A stretch of DNA of 64,000 bases from Streptomyces solicavernae (GTDB taxonomy: Bacteria; Actinomycetota; Actinomycetes; Streptomycetales; Streptomycetaceae). The position numbers and the translations under genes are program-made. The notes beneath the pieces are model-generated. The model was given only the letters and a program-made list of their open reading frames with translations, searched no databases and was not told the origin of the DNA. The stretch covers positions 1 through 64,000 of the forward strand of contig NZ_JASCIR010000015.1 of NCBI RefSeq assembly GCF_029968095.1. The letters are read 5' to 3'. The first letter of the stretch is position 1. Each line of letters begins with the position of its first letter. This document shows positions 50,501-57,311 of the stretch, one piece after another.

Positions 50501-50742
50501 TCCAGATGCGAGGACTTCACCTTGCCCCAGTGCTCCTGCATGGCATCCACCGCCCAGCCCTCGCTGGACGACAGCAGACGACTCACCGCCCCCTGCGCCT
50601 CGCCCGCGTGGTCATCGAAGGCATCCGCGAGCTCACGCATCGCGTCGGCCATCTCGCGGTAGTCGTCCTCATCCACGTTCGGCCAGTTGATCCCGACAAA
50701 ATCGAGAAGCGTGTCCACCCAGCCGGGCAGGACGTAGCCCAT
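47569..50742 (-). CDS. Rhs polymorphic-toxin protein, N-terminal part (frameshifted)
   Basis: 1057 aa. Residues 1-130 form a helical WXG100-like region (DYREMADAMRELADAFDDHAGEAQ, MQEHWGKV), suggesting export by a type VII secretion system encoded elsewhere. Hydrophobic helices and Gly-rich linkers follow. At about residue 385 the DUF6531 region starts (DPIDVASGQMLLEQTDLTLPG), then many YD repeats (FEYDPQGRITAWTD). It ends in TGA at 47569 just after GRTISFT. Inserting two bases (CG) there restores RDGMGREL and fuses it to the next ORF. So this is one gene of about 1520 codons broken by a 2-nt deletion. Confidence 0.85.
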   Translation of the reverse strand: MGYVLPGWVDTLLDFVGINWPNVDEDDYREMADAMRELADAFDDHAGEAQGAVSRLLSSSEGWAVDAMQEHWGKVKSSHLEQLPEVARMFADALDVVADLIYGMKVKAELELGAMAASAGLAISLIVATGGLSAFLGAAQITAMREAIRRIIKEAAEQIVEQVIAMVTEPVAAKLEDMVADAVLELTTEAFSPGTGDAGGDGKGAAGMNLNSADGPGGGRPGGGGGVGRMRIDHVEYEKAAGDLGRLGETSMTRLNGSLNRADGANNRTKGRDPFTQGFDGVVDGGVKGMRKALVAVIRHNSELVPKNMRDTSQRHKENEKANEEALRKIMGDQDGKGGPNSPSKGPGGKGGAAGSKPDLLNKALNDPRHHSVEAPNRTCKEDPIDVASGQMLLEQTDLTLPGILPLVLKRTHLSDYTFGTWFGRSWASTLDERLEVDVRNKAVWAREDGTLLVYDQLPNPQQPEILPVDGPRIPLRRISDFGAHDMEFSATDPRSGWTKYFSRPRGEGWQLWLTTIEDPHGNQIDIHRDGTGLPLSITHSGGYDVQLTADRDLGRITQLSLRTGPDGAVRVMAYGYDLDSGDLTEVTNSSDQPLRFEYDPQGRITAWTDRNDSTYRYVHDDQGRVVQTIGPEGYLSGTFVYDTANRTTRWTDALGHTTLYQLNERRQIVAETNPLGHTTQQTFDNRDRLLTHTDPLGRTITYTWDDDGNLLAQELPDGSRMSFAYNDLGLPVSTELPDGTVTVQEYDDFGNRTSVTDASGATTRFLYDDRGRCTAVVDALGATTRVRCDAAGLHLEVGNPLGAVTRYERDLFGRPLTVMDPLGTVTRLEWTVEGNLSRRTGADGSSESWTYDGEGNCLSHTDALGAVSHFEYTHFDLLSARIGPDGARYEFEHDGELRLRRVVNPQGLTWSYEFDAAGRLVSETDFDDRVLTYAHDAAGQVLSRTTAMSEVIRFQRDILGRTIYKDAAGAITTYEYDAAGGLVRAVNADAVLELERDAAGRLVSETVNGRTMTFTYDALGRRVDRKTPSGVKSSWQYDAAGNPTELRTSGRTISFT

Positions 50743-51268
50743 CCCCGTATCCCTTCCCCCGTACGCCAGTTACAGCTTCGCGCCTGCGTACCCAAAAACA
50801 CTTGTGCGAATCTGCACCGTAACCGACGGCACTGACAGTCACGCTGGAGCCCGCCGTCAGGCCAACAGGTAGGGCGTGAGCACGCCCACGGATGCGTCCT
50901 GGGCTGACCACCCCGCCCCGTTGCGCTTGCTTCGTTTATTGCGAAGCATGAGCCACACAGCGTCGATGGGGCCGAGGCGGCGACGCAGGCATTGCGTCAG
51001 GTGAAGCGGCACCTCTCCGCCCACGCGAGCGAGGACGTCGTACGGCCGACGTCGTACGAGCGCGCTGGTCGGCCGAACGGCGAGCTGCCGCTGCGCGCGG
51101 GCGGTGGAACTCCTCGCCAGGGTACTGGCGCGCTCGCGTCCAATACCGCGCCCGGGTCTCGGGGCGGAGGTGTGGGACAGGGCCGTCGGCCCCGTGAGGG
51201 GTGGTCGTACCGTCCGCAGACGCCCTCGGGTGACCGGCCGCGGGCGGGTGGGCCTAGGCTCGACGCCT
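50743..51268. other. 526-nt region without a convincing gene
   Basis: Upstream of rhs (minus) and of the HD gene (plus). It includes the rhs promoter side (50743-50860). A stretch around 50925-51100 reads as SFIAKHEPHSVDGAEAATQALR on the plus strand without any start codon after a stop, perhaps a decayed gene fragment. A TAGGCT at 51255-51260, 8 nt before the next ATG, fits a leaderless promoter. Confidence 0.5.
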
Positions 51269-51919
51269 ATGACCGACGACGACGCCCTCAGCCTCCAGCA
51301 GCGCTGGTCCGCCACCCTGATTGCCGTGCGGGGCGAGGGGCGCGGGCCCGATCCCGCGCCGTACGGCCTGAACCTCGTCGGGCGGTGGGGCGAGCCGCAG
51401 CGCAAGTACCACACCCTCACGCACCTCGCGGCGGTCCTCGACCACATCGACGTCCTCGCCGGGCACGCCGAGAACGCGGACCTGGTCCGGCTCGCCGCCT
51501 GGTTCCACGACGCGGTGTATCTGCCGGACCGGTCCGAGAACGAGGAACGCTCGGCCCGGCTCGCCGAACGCGCCCTGCCCGAGGCGGGATTGGAGGCCGA
51601 CGCGACCGCCGAGGTGGCCCGGCTCGTCCGGCTCACCGTCACGCACGACCCCGCCGAGGGCGACCGCAACGGCGAGGTGCTGTGCGACGCGGACCTGGCG
51701 ATCCTGGGCGCCGAGCCCGACGCGTACGCCACCTACGCCGCCGCCGTGCGCGAGGAGTACGCGTTTGTACCGGACGAGGCGTTCCGCGACGCGCGCGCGG
51801 CCGTCCTGCGCCAACTCCTCGACCTGCCACGGCTGTTCCGCACCCCGCACGGCCGCGCCGCCTGGGAGGATCCGGCCCGCCGGAATCTCATTGTCGAGCT
51901 GGAGCTGCTGACGGCATGA
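51269..51919 (+). CDS. HD-domain metal-dependent phosphohydrolase
   Basis: 216 aa. The HD superfamily metal residues are His48 (KYHTLTHL), His80-Asp81 (WFHDAVY) and an Asp in LCDADLAILG. The arrangement corresponds to the small predicted-hydrolase family (COG4339 type). It would hydrolyse a phosphate ester or nucleotide; the substrate is unknown. It has no Shine-Dalgarno, but TAGGCT is 8 nt upstream. The GNAT gene follows after 7 nt. Confidence 0.88.
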   Translation: MTDDDALSLQQRWSATLIAVRGEGRGPDPAPYGLNLVGRWGEPQRKYHTLTHLAAVLDHIDVLAGHAENADLVRLAAWFHDAVYLPDRSENEERSARLAERALPEAGLEADATAEVARLVRLTVTHDPAEGDRNGEVLCDADLAILGAEPDAYATYAAAVREEYAFVPDEAFRDARAAVLRQLLDLPRLFRTPHGRAAWEDPARRNLIVELELLTA

Positions 51920-51926
51920 TCGGGCC

Positions 51927-52439
51927 ATGCCCCGGAACCCCAGCGCACCTTCGCTCGTCACGCTGCTCCCCGTGACCCCCTCCGCCGCCGCGAACCTCGC
52001 CCTCGGCGGCACCGGCGGCTTCGACTGGGTCGAGGGCGGCCCCGAGGAGGGCACCCGCATCGGCGCGGGCCTCGTCGCCAAGGCCGAGGGGGAGGGCACG
52101 TACGTACCGGGCTGGGGCATGTACGTCATCGCGCGCGCGAGCGACGGCCGCGCGGTCGGCGCGATGGGCTTCCACAGCGCGCCCGCCGCGGGCCGCGTCG
52201 AGATCGGGTACGACGTGGTCGCCCCCGCCCGCGGCAACGGCTACGCGACCGCCGCCCTGCGCGCCCTCACCGCCTGGGCCCTCGCCGAACCCGGCGTGAC
52301 CACGGTGTACGCCCGCACCACCCCCGGCAACGCCGCCTCCCAGCGCGTACTCGAAGCCGCCGGGTACACGCTCACGGCGCGGGGGCCGGAGGAGCTGACG
52401 TACGAGCGGGAGCGAGTGACGTTGGTCCGGCGGGAGTGA
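51927..52439 (+). CDS. GNAT-family N-acetyltransferase
   Basis: 170 aa. The acetyl-CoA loop is seen in VAPARGNGYATAALRALTAWAL (R-G-x-G-Y/A pattern), preceded by AVGAMGFHSAPAAGRVEIGY and followed by TTPGNAASQRVLEAAGY. It is RimJ/RimL-like and probably acetylates a protein or small molecule. It is encoded 7 nt after the HD gene, so an operon. The final codons (RVTLVRRE and stop) are part of a 21-bp tandem array. Confidence 0.88.
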   Translation: MPRNPSAPSLVTLLPVTPSAAANLALGGTGGFDWVEGGPEEGTRIGAGLVAKAEGEGTYVPGWGMYVIARASDGRAVGAMGFHSAPAAGRVEIGYDVVAPARGNGYATAALRALTAWALAEPGVTTVYARTTPGNAASQRVLEAAGYTLTARGPEELTYERERVTLVRRE

Positions 52440-52516
52440 CGCTCGTCCGTACGGGAGTGACGCTCGTCCGCACAGGAGTGACGTTCGCCCGTACGGGAGT
52501 GACGTTCGCCCGTACG
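52412..52516. repeat. 21-bp tandem array, 5 copies, spanning the GNAT stop codon
   Basis: Five units of GGAGTGACGCTCGTCCGTACG type. The first covers the last codons of the GNAT gene and the second contains its TGA stop; the remaining three lie in the gap before the exporter gene. Units differ by one to four substitutions. Confidence 0.92.
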
Positions 52517-52553
52517 GGAATAGCGCACCTCGCGGTCACTGTTCGCAACGGAT

Positions 52554-53993
52554 ATGCCCGACCCCGTGACCGCCCCCGGTTCCTCCGCCCCCGCTCCCGC
52601 TCCCTCTCCCTCGCCCCGGAGTGCGAAGCCCGGCTCTCCCCGGAGCGCGAAGCCCCGCATGCCCATCGCCGTGCACACGCTCGGGCTCGCCGTCTTCGCG
52701 CTCGGCACCAGCGAGTTCATGCTCTCCGGGCTGCTCCCGGAGATCGCCCGCGACATGGACGTCTCCATCCCGAGCGCGGGCCTGCTGATATCCGCCTTCG
52801 CGATCGGCATGGTGGTCGGCGCGCCCGTGCTCGCCGCCGCCACACTGCGGCTGCCCCGGCGCGCCACCCTCGTCTCGCTGATCACCGTGTTCGGCCTCGG
52901 CCAGGTCGCGGGCGCGCTCGCCCCGTCGTACGAGATCCTCTTCGCCTCCCGGGTCGTGAGCGCCCTGGCCTGCGCCGGGTTCTGGGCGGTCGGCGCGGGC
53001 GTCGCCATCGCCATGGTGGACAAGGGGGCGCGGGCCCGGGCGATGGCCGTGATGATCGGCGGCCTGTCCATCGCCAACGTCCTCGGGGTGCCCGCGGGCG
53101 CGTTCCTCGGCGAGCACTTCGGCTGGCGGTCGGCGTTCTGGGCGGTGGGCGCGGCCTCCGCGGTCGCGCTGGTCGGCGTCGCCACGCTGATCCCGCGCAT
53201 TCCGGTGCCGGAGCAGAAGCCGCAGCTCCGCCGCGAGCTGGTGATCTACCGGGACCCGCAGGTGTGGGTGCAGATCGCGCTGATCACCCTCGCGGGCGGC
53301 GGCGTGTTCTGCGCGTTCAGCTATCTCGCGCCGCTGCTCACCGACGTGACCGGGCTCGCCTCCGGCTGGGTGCCGACGGTGCTCGGGCTGTTCGGGGTCG
53401 GTGCGCTGGTCGGTACGACGGTCGGCGGCCGGATCGCGGACGCGCACCTCTTCGGCGTGCTGTTCAGCGGCATCGTCGCCTCGACGGTCTTCCTCGTCGT
53501 CCTCGGCCTGTTCGCTTCCTCGGCGGTCGTGGCGGTCGCGGTGGCGTTCCTGATCGGCTTCTCCGCGTTCTACACGGCGCCGGCGCTCAACGCCCGGATG
53601 TTCAACGTCGCCGGCGCCGCCCCGACCCTCGGCGCGGCCACCGCCACGGCGGCCTTCAACCTCGGCAACACGAGTGGCCCCTGGCTCGGCGGCCTCGTCA
53701 TCGACGCGGGCCTCGGCTATACGTCGCCGGCCTGGGCGGGGGCGGGGATGACGCTGCTCGGGCTTGCGGCGGTGGGTCTGGCGCTGCGGATGCAGAGGGG
53801 CCGTTCGCTCACGGTCGCGACCGGCGGCGCCCCCACCCCCGCCGTGCCCCCGACCACCGAGCACTCCGCTTCCGCTTCCGCTTCCGTCTCCTCTTCCGCT
53901 TCCGCTTCCGCTTCCGCTTCCGCTTCCGCTTCCGCTTCCGGCGATACGCCTACCGAGCGCTCCGCTTCCGCCGCCGCAGCCCCGCCCGCGTAA
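52554..53993 (+). CDS. Cmx/CmlR-like chloramphenicol-efflux MFS transporter
   Basis: 479 aa, 12 helices. The N-terminal block HTLGLAVFALGTSEFMLSGLLPEIARDMDVSIPSAG and the motif A region are typical of Cmx/CmlR proton-coupled exporters of chloramphenicol-type drugs. A 35-residue Pro/Ala/Ser leader containing a short repeat (PRSAKPGSPRSAKP) precedes it; the conserved start may be Met36 (52659). The C-terminal tail is a (SA)n run encoded by a 6-bp repeat. The 3' end overlaps the convergent DUF4031 gene by 44 nt. Substrate assignment is by family resemblance only. Confidence 0.85.
   Translation: MPDPVTAPGSSAPAPAPSPSPRSAKPGSPRSAKPRMPIAVHTLGLAVFALGTSEFMLSGLLPEIARDMDVSIPSAGLLISAFAIGMVVGAPVLAAATLRLPRRATLVSLITVFGLGQVAGALAPSYEILFASRVVSALACAGFWAVGAGVAIAMVDKGARARAMAVMIGGLSIANVLGVPAGAFLGEHFGWRSAFWAVGAASAVALVGVATLIPRIPVPEQKPQLRRELVIYRDPQVWVQIALITLAGGGVFCAFSYLAPLLTDVTGLASGWVPTVLGLFGVGALVGTTVGGRIADAHLFGVLFSGIVASTVFLVVLGLFASSAVVAVAVAFLIGFSAFYTAPALNARMFNVAGAAPTLGAATATAAFNLGNTSGPWLGGLVIDAGLGYTSPAWAGAGMTLLGLAAVGLALRMQRGRSLTVATGGAPTPAVPPTTEHSASASASVSSSASASASASASASASGDTPTERSASAAAAPPA
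53865..53940. repeat. 6-bp repeat (TCCGCT) in the exporter tail
   Basis: About a dozen TCCGCT units, with one imperfect stretch (GTCTCCTC), encode the Ser-Ala tail of the exporter. Confidence 0.88.
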
Positions 53994-54216
53994 GCAGCCG
54001 TACGACCTCCCGGCTCGACACCTCGACCGCACCGGCCCGCACCGCGTCCTCGTAGCGGTGCGCCGGTACGTCGTAGTGGTCGCGCTCGAACGCCCGCCTC
54101 GGACAGCCCACCTTCTCCGCGAACGCGTGCAACTCGTCGTACGACACATCGCTGACCATGTGCGACCACATACGGCCGTGCCCGGGCCAGGTGGGCGGGT
54201 CGATGTAGACGGTCAC
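53950..54216 (-). CDS. DUF4031 protein
   Basis: 88 aa. VTVYIDPPTWPGHGRMWSHMVSDVSYDELHAFAEKVG with FERDHYDVPAHRYEDAVRAGA is the recognised DUF4031 sequence, a small actinobacterial and proteobacterial family with conserved Asp, His and Tyr. The function is unknown. The GTG start overlaps the preceding gene's stop (GTGA), so the two are coupled. The 3' end overlaps the convergent exporter gene. Confidence 0.88.
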   Translation of the reverse strand: MTVYIDPPTWPGHGRMWSHMVSDVSYDELHAFAEKVGCPRRAFERDHYDVPAHRYEDAVRAGAVEVSSREVVRLLTRAGLRRRKRSAR

Positions 54217-54590
54217 CGGCCCACCGAGCCGAGGGAGCCGACCGCCGCGACGACCACGCCCGCCTTGGCGCACACCCAGTGCGGGTCGGCGCCCAGCTCG
54301 GGCTCGACGTCCAGGGCGTGCGGCTCTCCCGTGCCGCACACGACGCACAGCGGCCAGCGGCCGTACTTGTCCAGGAGCGAGTCCTGGACGTCCTGCGCTA
54401 TCAGGCCCGCCACGAACTCCACACCCTCCGGCCACTGGCCGACCCACCAGCGGCGGTGGGACACGGCGTCCTCGACGAGCGAGACGACGTCGGCCTCGGC
54501 CACTTCGCCTGCCACGAGGTCGGCCAGGACGAGCGCGCGAGCCGCGTGCAGCGCCTGCTCCAGGTGACTGGTGGGGTCCGGGGCGTTCAT
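54213..54590 (-). CDS. Hypothetical protein with a CxxC/HxxxC motif
   Basis: 125 aa, cytoplasmic. The N-terminal part is helical (EQALHAARALVLADLVAGEVAEADVVSLVEDAV), the middle has RRWWVGQWPEGVEF, and the C-terminal part CVVCGTGEPH ... PHWVCAKAG could bind zinc through three Cys and His. The start is the ATG before NAPDPTSHLEQ. It is upstream of and overlaps the DUF4031 gene. No family name is recognised. Confidence 0.75.
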   Translation of the reverse strand: MNAPDPTSHLEQALHAARALVLADLVAGEVAEADVVSLVEDAVSHRRWWVGQWPEGVEFVAGLIAQDVQDSLLDKYGRWPLCVVCGTGEPHALDVEPELGADPHWVCAKAGVVVAAVGSLGSVGR

Positions 54591-54652
54591 GCGTCCATTG
54601 TGCGCCCACGTCCCCACCAGAGGTCCAGCGGCTCCTGGCTGTCTTGTCGGCG

Positions 54653-54689
54653 CCTGCGCCTTGCCTGCGCCTTGCCTGCGCCTTGCCTG
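54653..54689. repeat. 11-bp repeat, 3 copies, intergenic
   Basis: CCTGCGCCTTG repeated three times, plus a partial copy, in the 120-nt gap between two minus-strand genes. Not derived from the adjacent gene ends. Confidence 0.85.
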
Positions 54690-54711
54690 CCTCGTACTCC
54701 TCGTGTGTCCC

Positions 54712-54984
54712 TTACGCCTCGATCCGCTCAAGCAGTCGTACGGTCACCTCGTCGCCCTCCTCCTTCCCGATGGCCTTCCTGACCTCCGCCTTGACCGGCA
54801 GCTTGTGCCGGCCGTCGCCGAGGGCCATGAAGGAGCTGCGGAACGGGTGCCCGTCGACGGTGCCGCGGACCTTGACCAGGCCATGCGTACCGAAGAACTC
54901 GGCCGACTCGGGCCAGATGACGTAGGTCCAGCCGCCGCGCTCCGGGCTCTTCTCCAGGGTCGCGGTGAATTCCTTGTCGATCAC
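54712..54984 (-). CDS. DUF1905 protein
   Basis: 90 aa. KEFTATLEKSPERGGWTYVIWPESAEFFGTHGLVKVRGTVDGHPF and KLPVKAEVRKAIGKEEGDEVTVRLLER match the DUF1905 beta-barrel family, some of whose members are fused to a YdeI domain. The GTG start follows GAGGG by 10 nt. The function is unknown; other members are linked to phosphate or antibiotic response only by context. It is divergent from the PD-(D/E)XK gene. Confidence 0.88.
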   Translation of the reverse strand: MIDKEFTATLEKSPERGGWTYVIWPESAEFFGTHGLVKVRGTVDGHPFRSSFMALGDGRHKLPVKAEVRKAIGKEEGDEVTVRLLERIEA

Positions 54985-55206
54985 GCCTACTGCCCTCCCG
55001 TCAAAGGGTCCTTGGTTCGGTGGACCTCCCGACCGGCCAAAACTCATCGCCGCCCTTCGAAAACCGCCTCTCACCACACGGGCAGAAGGTTCGTCAAGCG
55101 ACCCCACACTCATGAGTGATCTTCCCCAACTCGGCTTCCGTTCCTGCCTGTTGGGCCGCTTACGCTCCACTCGAACGTCCTTGCTCCACCCTTCGAACGG
55201 AACCGC

Positions 55207-56178
55207 ATGGTCACCTCCTCCCACGAGGCAATGCACCGCATCTTCCAGCACGATCCCGGGCTCTTCAGCCGCGTCTCCCAGTTCCTCGGGGCCGACATCC
55301 CCAGACCGGTCGGGGCGACCGCGCTCCCGACCGACCTCACCGAGGACAGCCCGGTCGAGCGCCGCGTAGACACACTGCTGCGCTTCGACACCGCCGAGCA
55401 GGGACCCTTCCTCCTCGCCGTGGAGGCGCAGGGCAAGAAGGATCCGGCGAAGCCCGCGAGCTGGGCGTACTACGCGTCGTACCTCTGGACCAAGTACCGG
55501 CTGCCGACGGCACTCCTGGTCGTCTGCCAGGACCTGACCACCGCGAAGTGGGCCCGGCAGCCGATGACCTGCGGTCCGGCGCGGATCCCCACCCTGACCC
55601 TGCAGCCCCTGGTCGCGGGGCCGCACAACATGCCGATGATCACCGACCCGGACGAGGCCCGCGAAGACCTCGTCCTGGCCAGCCTGGCGGCCATTACGCA
55701 CGCCGCGGATCCGGGGGTCGATGCGATACTTAAGGCGCTGTCCGCAGCGCTGAAGGACGCCCCCGATGACGTCGCGAACCCGATCGTCGAATTCACCGCC
55801 CAAGGCCTGGGCAACCGCCCGGCCAAGCACTTCTGGAGGAACCTGGTGGCCGTGGACCTCTCCTTTTACAGGTCGTACCTCGCAGAAGAAGTCCGGGAAG
55901 AAGTGCGCGACGCAGTCCGGGAAGAAGTGCGCGACGCAGTCCGGGAAGAAGTCCGGGAAGAAGTCCGGGTAGAAGTCCGGGAAGAAGTCCGGGTAGAGGA
56001 ACTGAACGAAGGCCGGGCCCAGGCCCTGCTCCAGGTTCTGGAAGACCGCGGATTGGACGTATCCGACGACGTCCGCGAACGCATCACCACCTGCCACGAC
56101 GGGGATCAGCTCAGCGAGTGGCTGACCCGTGCCCTCACTGCACAACAAGCCGCGGACATCTTCGACGCCCAGGCGTAG
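55207..56178 (+). CDS. PD-(D/E)XK nuclease-like protein with coiled repeats
   Basis: 323 aa. Residues 1-110 resemble the Rpn/PDDEXK_2 nuclease family: VERRVDTLLRFDT, then PFLLAVEAQGKKDP, whose Asp...Glu-x-Gln...Lys pattern is the active site (QxK variant of ExK). The family promotes recombination or resembles transposases. The C-terminal part has an EEVREEVRDAV repeat (about residues 227-262), a charged helix likely to be a coiled coil, encoded by repeats. A strong hairpin lies just after the stop. Confidence 0.78.
   Translation: MVTSSHEAMHRIFQHDPGLFSRVSQFLGADIPRPVGATALPTDLTEDSPVERRVDTLLRFDTAEQGPFLLAVEAQGKKDPAKPASWAYYASYLWTKYRLPTALLVVCQDLTTAKWARQPMTCGPARIPTLTLQPLVAGPHNMPMITDPDEAREDLVLASLAAITHAADPGVDAILKALSAALKDAPDDVANPIVEFTAQGLGNRPAKHFWRNLVAVDLSFYRSYLAEEVREEVRDAVREEVRDAVREEVREEVRVEVREEVRVEELNEGRAQALLQVLEDRGLDVSDDVRERITTCHDGDQLSEWLTRALTAQQAADIFDAQA
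55885..56000. repeat. In-frame charged-helix repeat
   Basis: Repeating GAAGAAGTCCGGG and GAAGTGCGCGACGCAGTCCG blocks (12- and 21-bp periods) encode the EEVR/DAVR repeats of the nuclease-like protein. Confidence 0.8.
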
Positions 56179-56196
56179 GCGTAAGGGGACACAGCA

Positions 56197-56228
56197 GGCG
56201 GGCCGGCTCCCCCGGGGGCCGGCCCGCC
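56197..56228. terminator. Hairpin terminator after the nuclease-like gene
   Basis: An 11-bp stem (GGCGGGCCGGC with GCCGGCCCGCC) and a 10-nt loop, starting 19 nt after the stop at 56178. Confidence 0.8.
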
Positions 56229-56293
56229 GTCATACCCGGGGCCAAAGTCCCGCGCCCCGGCGTGACGGAGGGCTCTTGACCGCCGCCGCATCA

Positions 56294-56306
56294 GAAAATA
56301 TCTTTC
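56294..56306. promoter_or_regulatory. Candidate operator 1 of the MurNAc regulator
   Basis: GAAAATATCTTTC, with GAAA/TTTC arms around a 5-nt centre, ends 5 nt before the regulator start in a strikingly AT-rich patch. RpiR-type repressors bind such GAAA-N-TTTC palindromes, so autoregulation is likely. Confidence 0.55.
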
Positions 56307-56311
56307 AAAGC

Positions 56312-57238
56312 GTGAGCAGCAACCTGAAGGAAATTTTCAGCGGTGGCAGCAGCGGCGCCCCGCCCGCCCCTGCGGCGCTCGCGGCGAAGGTGCGGACGCT
56401 CGCGCCGTCGATGACGCGGTCCATGCAGCGCGTCGCCGAGGCCGTCGCCGGGGACCCGGCCGGGTGCGCGGCGCTGACCGTCACCGGGCTCGCCGAGCTC
56501 ACCGGCACCAGCGAGGCGACCGTCGTCCGCACCGCCCGCCTCCTCGGCTACCCCGGCTACCGCGACCTGCGCCTCGCCCTCGCCGGCCTCGCCGCCCAGC
56601 AGCAGTCGGGCCGCGCCCCGGCCGTCACCGCGGACATCGCCGTCGACGACCCGATCGCGGACGTCGTCGCCAAGCTCGCGTACGACGAGCAGCAGACCCT
56701 CGCCGACACCGCCGCCGGGCTCGACACCGCGCAGCTCGGCGCCGCCGTCTCCGCGCTCGCCGCGGCCCGCCGGATCGACATCTACGGCGTCGGCGCCTCC
56801 TCCCTCGTCGCCCAGGACCTGGGCCAGAAGCTCCTGCGCATCGGCATGGTGGCGCACGCCATGGGCGACCCGCACCTCGCCGTGACCAACGCGGTGCTGC
56901 TCCGCTCCAAGGACGTGGCCGTCGCGATCACCCACTCCGGCTCCACCGGCGACGTCATCGAACCGCTGCGCGTCGCCTTCGAGCACGGCGCGACCACCAT
57001 CGCGATCACCGGCCGCCCGGACGGCCCGGTCTCGCAGTACGCCGATCACGTACTGACCACGTCCACGGCCCGCGAGAGCGAGCTCCGCCCCGCCGCGATG
57101 TCCTCGCGTACGTCCCAACTCCTCGTCGTGGACTGCCTGTTCGTCGGCGTGGCGCAGCGTACGTACGAGACGGCCGCGCCCGCGCTCGCCGCGTCCTACG
57201 AGGCGCTCGCGCACCGCCACAGCCCGCGCAGCCGATAG
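56312..57238 (+). CDS. MurR/RpiR-family regulator
   Basis: 308 aa. The N-terminal RpiR helix-turn-helix (about residues 22-100) has TRSMQRVAEAVAGDPAGCAALTVTGLAELTGTSEATVVRTARLLGYPGYRDLRLALA. The C-terminal SIS domain (about 130-260) has RIDIYGVGASSLVAQDLGQKLLRIG and VAVAITHSGSTGDVIEPL, which senses a phosphosugar. Being adjacent to murQ and a PTS gene, it is inferred to respond to MurNAc-6-phosphate. GTG start, with candidate operators on both sides. Confidence 0.9.
   Translation: MSSNLKEIFSGGSSGAPPAPAALAAKVRTLAPSMTRSMQRVAEAVAGDPAGCAALTVTGLAELTGTSEATVVRTARLLGYPGYRDLRLALAGLAAQQQSGRAPAVTADIAVDDPIADVVAKLAYDEQQTLADTAAGLDTAQLGAAVSALAAARRIDIYGVGASSLVAQDLGQKLLRIGMVAHAMGDPHLAVTNAVLLRSKDVAVAITHSGSTGDVIEPLRVAFEHGATTIAITGRPDGPVSQYADHVLTTSTARESELRPAAMSSRTSQLLVVDCLFVGVAQRTYETAAPALAASYEALAHRHSPRSR
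56324..56340. promoter_or_regulatory. Candidate operator 2 inside the regulator start region
   Basis: CTGAAGGAAATTTTCAG, arms CTGAA/TTCAG, lies just inside the coding region, 18 nt after the first site. The pair may act as a double operator. Confidence 0.4.
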
Positions 57239-57311
57239 CCCACCGGCTCCGTAAGACCTCAGAACCCCCAAGAACCCCCCACCCGCCGCGTACGAAAGAG
57301 CCGCCGCACCC

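Noticed and set aside
50857..51250. Transposase remnant upstream of rhs
   Set aside because: Protein-like words can be read on both strands, but no transposase motif, terminal repeats or target duplication were seen.
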